From an uncultured Planctomycetaceae bacterium (GTDB lineage: Bacteria > Planctomycetota > Planctomycetia > Pirellulales > Thermoguttaceae), in NCBI GenBank assembly GCA_947307005.1, contig CAMZHY010000047.1, forward strand, positions 1-13,312: a stretch of 13,312 nucleotides of DNA, given 5' to 3'. The notes beneath the pieces are model-generated. The model saw only the letters and a list, made by a program, of their open reading frames with translations, had not been told where the DNA came from and ran no database searches. The position numbers and the translations under genes were made by a program. This document shows, one piece after another, positions 6,315-13,190 of this stretch (position 1 is the first letter of the stretch; each line of letters starts with the position of its first letter).

Positions 6315-7580
6315 ATGCACGTCGTATTATTTGAAGACGATCAGGTCGTCAATCTCTATCCGATCACGATCGGGCGTCCCGCGTTCTCTATAAGCGTCGG
6401 CTCCACCCGGCTCTTCAACCTTGCCAAACAGCTTGGCGGCGACATAGAACTCGTCGTTCGACCGCATCTCCGCGCGATTCTCCGAGAAGACGCTCCCTAC
6501 ACATGGACGCCAAGCGCAGGCGAACGCAGAGGGCCGATCCTCTTCATTAACGCGCGAACCGCGCCGCATTACGGCCTTCTCAAATCATGGCGCACTCTGA
6601 CGACATGCGGATACGAACAGGGCGGCTATATCCGATCGGGCGCTTCCGTCGCCGCCGCGTTCATCAACGATCCTAGACTTCTCCCGAACCAAGAAATCGG
6701 TTGCGCTCAGTTGCAGGGGATAATCCGCGACCTCGCGCTCCCCGAGGTCGAAACTTCCGAGCCAATCCCGTTGCTCGAACGTCCTTCCGACGCAATTCGA
6801 TACCATCTCCGATTCCTTAACGAGAACCTTGAATACCGCATCGCGACGGGCGAATACGTCGAGGTCAAAGACGGACTTTTCGTCCCGCGCGACGAGGCGC
6901 GGCGTCCGAAAATTGAAGAATACTTTGTGTGCGACGCGAGCGAAGGTCCCGTCCTGCTCAACGAGGACGTTAAAATCGGTCCGTTCTGCTTCATTCGCGG
7001 ACCGGTTTACGTCGGCGCAAAAAGTAAAATCATCGAGCACGCGGCAATCAAAGACTTTGTCGCAATTAGTTCGACGTGCAAAATCGGCGGCGAAGTCGAA
7101 GCGACGACGATCGAAAAATATTCCAACAAACAGCACCATGGGTTCCTCGGGCACAGCTACGTGGGCAGTTGGGTCAACCTTGGCGCGGGAACCTGCAACA
7201 GCGACCTTAAAAATTCGTATAACGAAGTCTCGCAGGAGACGGTCGCTGGTAAGTTCCCGTCGCATATGCAGTTCCTCGGTTGCGTCATCGGCGACTACTC
7301 TAAAACGGCGATTAACACGAGTATTTTCACGGGCAAAACGCTCGGCGCCTGCTGCCTATGCTACGGATTCGTCACAACGGCGGTTCCAAGCTTTGTGAAT
7401 TACGCGCGTTCTTTCGGCCAGATCACGGAAGTTCCCGTCGAGCTCATGGAATTGACGCAGGAGCGCATGTTCGCGCGCCGCAATGTAAAGCAGCGTCCTT
7501 GCGACATTAAACTCATCAGCGATATGTACGAACTTACTCGCGCGGAACGACGACTCGCCAACGAACCCCTTTCGCTTTAA
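6315..7580 (+). CDS. GlmU-like putative sugar nucleotidyltransferase / acyltransferase
   Basis: This 421-residue protein has two parts. Residues 1-190 resemble the N-terminal domain of the alternative GlmU family known mostly from Bacteroidetes: it opens MHVVLFEDD and continues with LYPITIGRPAFSISVG. It lacks the GxGTRM loop of classical nucleotidyltransferases. Residues about 209-355 are a left-handed beta-helix of hexapeptide repeats, with KIGPFCFIRGPVYVGAKS, a glycine- and histidine-rich loop (KQHHGFLGHSYVG) and NLGAGTCNSDLKN (288-300), as in GlmU acetyltransferase domains. By homology it may make UDP-GlcNAc or a related sugar nucleotide for peptidoglycan or lipopolysaccharide, but the substrate is not certain. 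AGGAA precedes the ATG by six bases. Confidence 0.78.
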   Translation: MHVVLFEDDQVVNLYPITIGRPAFSISVGSTRLFNLAKQLGGDIELVVRPHLRAILREDAPYTWTPSAGERRGPILFINARTAPHYGLLKSWRTLTTCGYEQGGYIRSGASVAAAFINDPRLLPNQEIGCAQLQGIIRDLALPEVETSEPIPLLERPSDAIRYHLRFLNENLEYRIATGEYVEVKDGLFVPRDEARRPKIEEYFVCDASEGPVLLNEDVKIGPFCFIRGPVYVGAKSKIIEHAAIKDFVAISSTCKIGGEVEATTIEKYSNKQHHGFLGHSYVGSWVNLGAGTCNSDLKNSYNEVSQETVAGKFPSHMQFLGCVIGDYSKTAINTSIFTGKTLGACCLCYGFVTTAVPSFVNYARSFGQITEVPVELMELTQERMFARRNVKQRPCDIKLISDMYELTRAERRLANEPLSL

Positions 7581-7597
7581 CGGGTCTCTTTTTTTTT
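7565..7597 (+). terminator. Possible weak terminator at the end of the GlmU-like gene
   Basis: A run of nine T (7589-7597) lies just after the stop codon. The only stem before it is short: ACCC (7565-7568) with GGGT (7582-7585), overlapping the end of the coding sequence. The T run is clear and the hairpin is poor, so the call is tentative. A separate promoter for the next gene supports some termination here. Confidence 0.3.
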
Positions 7598-7610
7598 CAT
7601 CTTTTGGCGC

Positions 7611-7639
7611 TTGCCGCGACGTCAGGAAAAGACTATATT
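7611..7639 (+). promoter_or_regulatory. Predicted promoter of the McsB-like kinase gene
   Basis: TTGCCG (7611-7616) and TATATT (7634-7639) are separated by exactly 17 bp. Transcription would begin near 7646, leaving a leader of about 85 bases before the GTG start at 7731. I see no heat-shock CIRCE repeat or CtsR-like direct repeat in this leader. Confidence 0.55.
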
Positions 7640-7730
7640 TCGCAAATCGTCGGCGAGCAAACGCGCGTTCGGCGCCCTTTGCGGCTTCATCCGCAGAGAT
7701 TCGATCTCCAGAAACTCAAAAGGAACGACT

Positions 7731-8789
7731 GTGAAAATCGACGATTTAGCGCGCCAATTAAGCGCTTGGCTTCAGGACAAGGGAGAAGAATCCGACGTTG
7801 TTATTTCTTCGAGAGTTCGACTTGCTCGAAATTTGGACGGATACAGTTTCGTCGGAAGAGCGACGGATCTCGATTTAGAAAATCTCATGACGTCGGTTTG
7901 CGGGACCTTCGCAAAACTCTTCGACGCGTCAAAAGTCACCTTCGTCGATTTTTCCAACCTTCCCGACGACGACGCCCTGTTTCTCTTCGAACGACGACTC
8001 GTCAACCGAGATTTTCTCGATTCGAAACGTCCGCGAGGTCTCCTCTTCGACAATAAAGAGAGATTCAGCGTTATGGTCAACGAGGAGGATCATCTGCGAC
8101 TCCAAGCGATCGCGCCCGGACTCGCGCTCGAAACGGCGTACGAACGCGTTAATTCCCTCGACGACCGTCTTGAGTCCAAACTTGACTACTCTTTCGACGA
8201 CCAGTACGGATACCTTACCGCCAGCCCCTCCAACCTTGGGACGGGACTTCGCGCCAGCGTCGCGCTCCACCTGCCCGCGCTCGTCGAAACGGGGGAAATG
8301 GCCAAAGCGTTTCGCGGATTGCAAAAACTCAACTTCGCGATTTCCGGCCTTTACGGTTCGGACGAGCGGGCGCCCGGCGACATGTTCCTCGTTAACTCTC
8401 AAAGATCGCTCGGCGTATCCGAGGAAGAAATCGTCGAGCAGTTGCGCGAGATCATTCCTGGGGTCGTAAATTACGAACGTCGAGCTCGCGAAACGCTCTT
8501 ATCGACCAATCGCAGGGCGCTTCTAGATCGTTGCCGCCGCGCTCTCGGCGTCCTCCATATGGCGCAAACAACCACGCTTGAAGAAGCGACGTCGTTCCTT
8601 TCCGATATCCGTTTGGGACTGTCGCTCGATCTTCTCGACAAAACGTCGATTCCCTCCCCTGACGAACTTTTGCTCCTAAGTCAACCCGCGAACCGATCGC
8701 GACGCCTCGGCAGAGACTTTGAAGACGAAGAAGACGAGAACGCAAGCCGGGCCGAATTTCTCAGTTCCAATCTCCCAACGGAAGGCTAA
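7731..8789 (+). CDS. mcsB: McsB-like protein arginine kinase with Ser replacing the catalytic Cys
   Basis: This 352-residue protein has the phosphagen-kinase fold of bacterial McsB, which phosphorylates arginines on proteins and so marks them for ClpCP. Motifs match along the whole length: SDVVISSRVRLARN (21-34), VMVNEEDHLRLQ (114-125), YLTASPSNLGTGLRASV (161-177), then LHLPALVETGEM and SDIRLGLSLDLL. In B. subtilis McsB the third motif reads TSCPTN, with catalytic Cys167; here that position is Ser165 (codon AGC at 8223-8225). The C-terminal RDxxRA phosphoarginine-binding element is replaced or interrupted by an acidic stretch (328-341). GTG 7731 is chosen as start: AAAGGA lies just upstream and the N-terminus then matches the family, whereas the frame back to 7611 would translate the promoter. 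No mcsA, ctsR or clpC is in view. Confidence 0.85.
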   Translation: MKIDDLARQLSAWLQDKGEESDVVISSRVRLARNLDGYSFVGRATDLDLENLMTSVCGTFAKLFDASKVTFVDFSNLPDDDALFLFERRLVNRDFLDSKRPRGLLFDNKERFSVMVNEEDHLRLQAIAPGLALETAYERVNSLDDRLESKLDYSFDDQYGYLTASPSNLGTGLRASVALHLPALVETGEMAKAFRGLQKLNFAISGLYGSDERAPGDMFLVNSQRSLGVSEEEIVEQLREIIPGVVNYERRARETLLSTNRRALLDRCRRALGVLHMAQTTTLEEATSFLSDIRLGLSLDLLDKTSIPSPDELLLLSQPANRSRRLGRDFEDEEDENASRAEFLSSNLPTEG

Positions 8790-8839
8790 AGGGACGCGAG
8801 CTTGCTCGAAATTGGAAACGCGCCGTCAAGAAATGAAGA

Positions 8840-8887
8840 ACGCCGCAGGGAACGAGAAAAACGTTCTCCGCGGCGTCGTTGTTTTTT
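8840..8887 (+). terminator. Intrinsic terminator after the McsB-like gene
   Basis: ACGCCGC (8840-8846) pairs with GCGGCGT (8870-8876). Inside it, GGGAACG pairs with CGTTCTC (one G-T pair) around an A-rich loop. The T-rich tail TTGTTTTTT (8879-8887) follows. It is about 50 bases past the kinase stop and also faces the convergent gene, but only the plus strand has the T run. Confidence 0.8.
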
Positions 8888-8919
8888 CGGAATCGCAATC
8901 GCGTCCCCGTCCATAAGCG

Positions 8920-9261
8920 CTAGAACGACAAAAACGAGAGTTTCAAACCTGCTTTTTTCGCCAACTGCTCGATGCAGATCTTGAAATAGAGAGGTCGTCG
9001 CCCGACTTCGCGACGCATCGCGTACTGATACGCCGCCGACAAGATTTTAATTGGCAACTGTCCCTTCTTCACTTTGTCGACGACGTCGTCGACATAGGCT
9101 CCTTGCGCCGGGGTCAAAACTCTAAGTTCGTACTTGAGCTTCTCCGCGTCCAGCAAGGGGGAGGTCGCGCCGCCGTAGGCGATCTTACCTCCCCCCGTCG
9201 CGCCGACCACAATTAGCGCAAAGAGTTGCGCAAAGAACGCGCGTCTCCCTGATTTTCTCAT
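8920..9261 (-). CDS. Small exported protein of unknown function
   Basis: This is a 113-residue protein. The N-terminus, RKSGRRAFFAQL and then a hydrophobic run, resembles a twin-arginine signal (RR at 6-7 followed by x-F-F), though a Sec signal is also possible. The mature part of about 85 residues is basic and probably helical, with LTPAQGAYVDDVVDKVKKGQ and a C-terminal YFKICIEQLAKKAGLKL. It has no Cys cluster or motif I recognise. Small exported proteins of this general pattern occur in planctomycetes, but I cannot name a family. The ATG at 9261 is preferred over 9309 because AAGGAA stands seven bases before it. It converges with the kinase gene and is separated by 352 bp from the next minus-strand gene upstream, so it is probably a single-gene transcript. 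Confidence 0.65.
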   Translation of the reverse strand: MRKSGRRAFFAQLFALIVVGATGGGKIAYGGATSPLLDAEKLKYELRVLTPAQGAYVDDVVDKVKKGQLPIKILSAAYQYAMRREVGRRPLYFKICIEQLAKKAGLKLSFLSF

Positions 9262-9613
9262 TTTTGGCTTCCTTGCGTCTGGGGGCGTCTTTTGAATCAT
9301 ATCGCGCATTTAAACCATTACAAGTTCTACGCGCAACGTAAGACTCCCTGAGTCAAACCCGTTCGACTCCGCTCCGATCGAATTTATTTGTACAGCCGTT
9401 CCGTCCCCGTTAAGTTCCGGTATCCGACCAAAGGTCGTCAAACAAGTCCTTTTCAGAATCCTTTCACACTTAAATTATCCGCAAAAACGGACAATCGCTT
9501 ATAGTATCGTCATAATCGGACCAAGACTTGACCCCGACGAGGGAAAAACAAAACGCGAAGGAGAAAGAAAGATCGTCAAACTCGTCCAAACGCGGGAAAT
9601 ACCGAAAGACTTG
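9262..9613. other. Intergenic region, no gene seen
   Basis: This gap of 352 bp lies between two minus-strand genes. It holds three short inverted repeats: GACTC-CCT-GAGTC (9342-9354), CGACC-AAA-GGTCG (9425-9437) and ATTATCCG-CAAAAA-CGGACAAT (9474-9495, one mismatch). A minus-strand TTGACT overlaps the first of these, but there is no good -10 at a normal distance. None is followed by a clear T run, and I see no convincing terminator for the cdsA operon here. Confidence 0.5.
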
Positions 9614-10582
9614 TTACAGGTCGCGCCAAGTTGGGTCAAAAAATTTTCCCTGCCAACTCTCGCGGCGTTTTAATTCTTGTTCGATCGCGTTGCGACCGGC
9701 GTGTTTGACCCCCGTCCATTCCGGAGCGAGCAGAAATTCGGAAGTCGCCTCGCCGGCGAGACGTTCGACGACCGTATCGGGCGAAAGAACCTCTAAAAAA
9801 TCCGCCGCGCACCGCGCGTACTCGTCAAGACTTTGAATCGAGACGGCGCCGTCGCGCCACAAAGTCGCCAACGGCGTCCCGCGAACGACGTAGAGATTGT
9901 GAAGCTTCGCCGAATGAAAACGCATTGCGGCGACGCGACGCGCCGTGAGAAGCATATCCTCGCGCGTCTCGTTTGGAAGGCCAAGAATCAAGTGGACTCC
10001 GAGTCGCAACCCTCGGCGTTGCGCGCGATCGACCGCGTCGACAAAACACGCGTAGTCGTGTCCTCGATTCATCGCGCGAAGGGACGCGTCTATCGACGAC
10101 TGCAATCCCAATTCGAGGACGAGCCACGTCTCGCGCGACAATTCTTCAAGGAGGTCTAAGACGGGCTCGCCGACGGCGTCGGGCCGCGTGCCTATCGCTA
10201 ATCCAACGATCTCCGGTCTACGCAACGCCGCGCGAAAAACGCGTTCGAGGGTTTCAACGGGCGCGTGCGTGTTGGTCGAAGGCTGGAAGTAGGCGATAAA
10301 CTTGTCCGCGTTAAATCGACGCCTGAGTTTGACGATTCCGTCGTCAATCTGCGCGTCGATCTCCTCAAGTCCAAACTGTCGTCCGGGGCTGAAACTTCGC
10401 GCGTCGCAAAAAAAACAACCGCCGCGCCCTACCGTTCCGTCAATATTGGGACAGGAGAAGTGCGCGTCGACGCTGATTTTCCGAACTGGCGCGCCAAACT
10501 CGCGTCGAAAATACGCGCTCTGGGAGTAAATTCTAGCGCCGTCGACGCGCCAAAAAGGAACGGAAACGTTTTCGTTCGCCAT
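9614..10582 (-). CDS. YhcC-like (TIGR01212-type) radical SAM protein
   Basis: This is a 322-residue protein. The iron-sulfur cluster motif is C44-x11-C56-x2-C59 within SCPNIDGTVGRGGCFFCDA, the spacing and surrounding residues of the YhcC radical SAM family rather than the common CxxxCxxC. Downstream are YFQPSTNTH, GTRPDAV, LELGLQSS and HLILGLPNETREDM, all typical of the radical SAM barrel in this family, which is close to the Elp3/MiaB-like groups. It would bind a 4Fe-4S cluster and S-adenosylmethionine; the substrate of the family is not established as far as I know. The start at 10582 gives the expected N-terminus, but no strong Shine-Dalgarno sequence is visible. It lies 41 bases behind the GNAT gene, as the last gene of the cdsA operon. 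Confidence 0.88.
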   Translation of the reverse strand: MANENVSVPFWRVDGARIYSQSAYFRREFGAPVRKISVDAHFSCPNIDGTVGRGGCFFCDARSFSPGRQFGLEEIDAQIDDGIVKLRRRFNADKFIAYFQPSTNTHAPVETLERVFRAALRRPEIVGLAIGTRPDAVGEPVLDLLEELSRETWLVLELGLQSSIDASLRAMNRGHDYACFVDAVDRAQRRGLRLGVHLILGLPNETREDMLLTARRVAAMRFHSAKLHNLYVVRGTPLATLWRDGAVSIQSLDEYARCAADFLEVLSPDTVVERLAGEATSEFLLAPEWTGVKHAGRNAIEQELKRRESWQGKFFDPTWRDL

Positions 10583-10623
10583 CGCCGTAAAGAGTCTTGG
10601 AAAGTCGAAAGACGTCGTCGCGC

Positions 10624-11562
10624 TTAGGCTGTTTCCGGCATAAAGCTCGGAATAACGACGCCGTTTTTAGGCGCGACTTCGCCGCGCGCCTGGGCAACGT
10701 GCGTTTCAACGTTCTTCGCGCCGAGCGCGTACATCGCGTTCCTAAGTTCCACGGCGTCGGTTGGAATAAGAAAGACCGGCGACCATTCGCCGCGATAACG
10801 ATTGAGTTCGTAGCGTATGAGCGCGGCGGCTCGCGCGTCGTCGCGCGCCGCGCCGGGACCGACCATCGCCGAACCGGGATCCTTAACCGAACACATTACG
10901 CCAAGAATCTCGCCCGTCGCGACGTCTACGGCGACGCTCACGCCCCAAATGCCCGCGCGATTCTCAATGAAATACCGATAATCTTTCGAACGATCAACTC
11001 CGTTGACGCTCGACTCAAGGGCGACAATTCCTTCGACGTCGTCCATCGTCGCCTCTCGAACAACCGTCCCCTCCGGCGCCGCGACGGGAAATCCCTCTTC
11101 GGGAACGGCGACGACCATATCTTGGAACATGACGCGAGGAACAAAACCGAAACGATTATAGAGAGAAAATGAATCGAGATTCATGGCGGACGAAACGAGT
11201 CGCAACGGTTGATTTCGTCGTTCGGCCACGTCGACGATATACGCGAGAAGCTTCGAAGAAACCTTCTGACCGAAATACGCCGACGCCACGTTCATAATTC
11301 CCAACGAAACGTGCGTTGGACGAGGATGGAAGAAACACGAGCCGGCGAGCGCTCCCGTCTCCGCGTCTTCGGCGACGACGCAACAATCGGGATCGAGCTC
11401 GTCGTAGACGCGCGTATAGATCGACGCGGCTTCCATCGAAGGAACGAGATTTTCAATTCCAAAATGACGACCGTACCAGACGTTAAGCGAGTCGCGAATC
11501 AGCGCCGCAACCGCTTCGTTGTCGGATTCTTTCTTAAGCCGAATGATGACCTTCGACGCCAT
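10624..11562 (-). CDS. Tandem GNAT-fold acetyltransferase-like protein
   Basis: This is a 312-residue cytoplasmic protein with two GNAT-like halves. In the first (about 1-150) are IRLKKESDNEAVAALIRDSL, a strand GALAGSCFFHP, an acyl-CoA loop region around YFGQKVSSKLLAYIVDVAE, and SLYNRFGFVPR, a common end of GNAT domains. The second (about 165-300) restarts with VVREATMDDVEGIVALE and includes GEILGVMCSV, but its CoA loop is degenerate, so only one half may be active. The acceptor is unknown. The ATG at 11562 has AGGAG nine bases upstream. It is the middle gene of the operon: 40 bases after cdsA and 41 before the radical SAM gene. Confidence 0.8.
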   Translation of the reverse strand: MASKVIIRLKKESDNEAVAALIRDSLNVWYGRHFGIENLVPSMEAASIYTRVYDELDPDCCVVAEDAETGALAGSCFFHPRPTHVSLGIMNVASAYFGQKVSSKLLAYIVDVAERRNQPLRLVSSAMNLDSFSLYNRFGFVPRVMFQDMVVAVPEEGFPVAAPEGTVVREATMDDVEGIVALESSVNGVDRSKDYRYFIENRAGIWGVSVAVDVATGEILGVMCSVKDPGSAMVGPGAARDDARAAALIRYELNRYRGEWSPVFLIPTDAVELRNAMYALGAKNVETHVAQARGEVAPKNGVVIPSFMPETA

Positions 11563-11602
11563 TGATTATTTCTCCTATAGGGGCGGACGCCGCGTCAAAA
11601 AA

Positions 11603-12787
11603 TCAGACGACGACGTGGAACGCCCAAAGACCGAACGCCACCGGCGCCGCGAGAAGCAAAGAGTCAAAAATATCAAGAAAACCGCCGAACCCGGGAACGT
11701 TCACCCCGGAGTCCTTACGGCTTACGTCCCTCTTGATAAGGGATTCCGCTAGGTCGCCGAGAGCGCCCGCAAGTCCTACGGAAAGACCGTAAACCACGAC
11801 GCCAATCCACGTCGTCTTGGAAGGAACCCCTGTCGCGAGCGGAAAAAGAACCGCCGTTGAAAACCACGCCGCCAGCACGGCGAAGCACATGCCGCCAATC
11901 CCCCCCTCGATCGTCTTGCCCGGACTAAGGCTCGGCGCCATCTTATGACGACCAATAAGCCGTCCCACCGCGTACGCGCCGACGTCGCACATCTTCGTTA
12001 TTAGCGCCATGGAAAAGACCGCCATGATTCCGTAAGCAACGCGCAGCAGAACCATAAACGATCCCAAAAGTCCAATATAGACGATTGCGAAGACGGCGCC
12101 GCTGAGATTGATCATATGGCCGCCGGGAAGTTTAAAACGAAGCATCTCTCCAACGAACGCAATAAGAACGCCAAACGCGATCGCGAGCAGAATATGAACG
12201 CACGCGTACGCGGCGGTCTTCCATTCTTTCCCTTCGGAAAACTCGACCGGAGTCTCGATCGAATCGCTCTCGACGTCGGCTGCGACCTGTTTTTTACCGC
12301 CGCGTCCCGGCGACGTTCCGTCGGATATCGCGTCGTTGCGCTCTTCGGCGCGGTCTCGGGCGGCCTCGAGCGCCTTTTCCGCGCCCTCCAACGCCCGACG
12401 CGCGGTCGACACGGCGCGCGACGCCTCGTTAATCGCGAGATCTTGTTCTTGAGAAGACGCGTCGGAACTCGCTCCAACCGCAACGGTTTCTCCTTGAAGA
12501 GCGTCCATGATCGAACGTTCAAAACTCGCGATATAAGGCATTGAATTGCAGCACGCAATCCAGCTTAGAACGACGGTGCCGTAAACGCCTACGTAAATGG
12601 TCGTTCGCCGAGGATAGATTCCGCCCGCGTTGAGAAGCTGCATAATCTCGCGACACAGGAAGAAAATACAGACCAGAAAAAAGGGCATAAGAACAAGACC
12701 CGGCGCCGGCGCGATCGCGTCCAACCAGCAGAACAAAACAATCAAAGCGACAAGCGGTATCCCTATAAGCAAACGCCAACGCAACAT
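11603..12787 (-). CDS. cdsA: Phosphatidate cytidylyltransferase CdsA with a hydrophilic insertion
   Basis: This 394-residue integral membrane enzyme makes CDP-diacylglycerol from phosphatidate and CTP, the branch point of phospholipid synthesis. C-terminal motifs are KMCDVGAYAVGR (265-276), LSPGKTIEG (287-295) and the CDS signature, SLIKRDVSRKDSGVNVPGFG (349-368) followed by GFLDIFDS. In the signature the usual PGHGG is PGFGG and the usual LDR is LDI, while the acidic residues and KR/KD pairs remain. The protein is about 110 residues longer than E. coli CdsA. Much of the excess is a hydrophilic segment (about 97-188), rich in Ala, Glu and Arg and heptad-like at 117-150, between membrane segments. 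The ATG at 12787 has GGGAGG six bases upstream. It is the first gene of a three-gene operon. Confidence 0.92.
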   Translation of the reverse strand: MLRWRLLIGIPLVALIVLFCWLDAIAPAPGLVLMPFFLVCIFFLCREIMQLLNAGGIYPRRTTIYVGVYGTVVLSWIACCNSMPYIASFERSIMDALQGETVAVGASSDASSQEQDLAINEASRAVSTARRALEGAEKALEAARDRAEERNDAISDGTSPGRGGKKQVAADVESDSIETPVEFSEGKEWKTAAYACVHILLAIAFGVLIAFVGEMLRFKLPGGHMINLSGAVFAIVYIGLLGSFMVLLRVAYGIMAVFSMALITKMCDVGAYAVGRLIGRHKMAPSLSPGKTIEGGIGGMCFAVLAAWFSTAVLFPLATGVPSKTTWIGVVVYGLSVGLAGALGDLAESLIKRDVSRKDSGVNVPGFGGFLDIFDSLLLAAPVAFGLWAFHVVV

Positions 12788-12875
12788 ACGGCGCCTCCCT
12801 TACGTTTTCAAAACGTCTTCTGCTGTTGAAGTCCTCGGATTCCACAAAGCCCCGACTCCGTCCAGTCTAGAATAG

Positions 12876-12904
12876 ATTATAGGGAGCGTATTATTGTTTT
12901 TCAA
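12876..12904 (-). promoter_or_regulatory. Predicted promoter of the cdsA operon
   Basis: On the minus strand, TTGAAA (complement of 12899-12904) and a perfect TATAAT (complement of 12876-12881) are exactly 17 bp apart. Transcription would start near 12869 and give a leader of about 80 bases before the cdsA start. This is one of the two best promoters in the window and fits a housekeeping gene. Confidence 0.75.
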
Positions 12905-13024
12905 TGAAGAAGTGGAAAAATCGTCTTGGAAAAAATAAAGGCGAAGAAAATAAAATTCGCCGGATTCATCGTTAAAACAAAACGCGATATTTACAAAAAA
13001 TAGTTAAACGAGGAAATTTAAAGA

Positions 13025-13053
13025 TTGTCCAACCGACAGATCGAGTATATAAT
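13025..13053 (+). promoter_or_regulatory. Predicted promoter of the gene at the right edge
   Basis: TTGTCC (13025-13030) and a perfect TATAAT (13048-13053) are 17 bp apart. The start of transcription would be near 13060, some 130 bases before the ATG at 13191. Confidence 0.75.
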
Positions 13054-13065
13054 GGGGAGGCAAGT

Positions 13066-13173
13066 ATGGCGATTTTGCGCGTCGCGCGAGACGTCCGGCG
13101 TTGTTTTACGCGCGTCTTGATGGCTTCGACTTTTTTAGGTCGCGGCAAATGCGAGGTCAAATCGGTAAAGTAG
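13066..13173 (+). CDS. Possible 35-residue leader peptide
   Basis: ATG 13066 opens a 35-codon frame ending at TAG 13171-13173, 17 bases before the next gene. The peptide is basic (MAILRVARDVRRCFTRVLMA, then STFLGRGKCEVK) and uses codons common in this genome. GGGGAGG stands five bases before the ATG, but it lies directly behind the -10 box, so a transcript starting near 13060 would lack it and be almost leaderless. No family is recognised. It may be a leader peptide or simply untranslated leader. Confidence 0.3.
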   Translation: MAILRVARDVRRCFTRVLMASTFLGRGKCEVKSVK

Positions 13174-13190
13174 TCTGGTTGGAGGCGACA

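Larger units (their letters stand above)
12788..13190. other. Divergent A+T-rich intergenic region with two consensus promoters
   Basis: This gap of 403 bp separates cdsA (minus) from the partial gene at the right edge (plus). Besides the two promoters listed separately, it contains GGCGAA (12940-12945) pairing with TTCGCC (12956-12961); on the minus strand this stem is followed by TTTATTTTTT, the form of a small terminator. A 35-codon plus frame is listed separately. A 62-residue minus frame (12972-13160) has no ribosome site and is not called. Confidence 0.6.

Noticed and set aside
5937..6320. 127-residue minus-strand frame between htrA and the GlmU-like gene
   Set aside because: It covers poly-A/T tracts, palindromes and the GlmU-like promoter; no ribosome site and no recognisable family.
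9350..9380. GTTCGACTCC, resembling the T-arm of a tRNA or tmRNA
   Set aside because: The bases on either side do not form the five-bp T-stem, and no matching anticodon or acceptor stem is found on either strand.
12972..13160. 62-residue minus-strand frame upstream of cdsA
   Set aside because: No ribosome site, no family, and it overlaps the consensus plus-strand promoter at 13025-13053.
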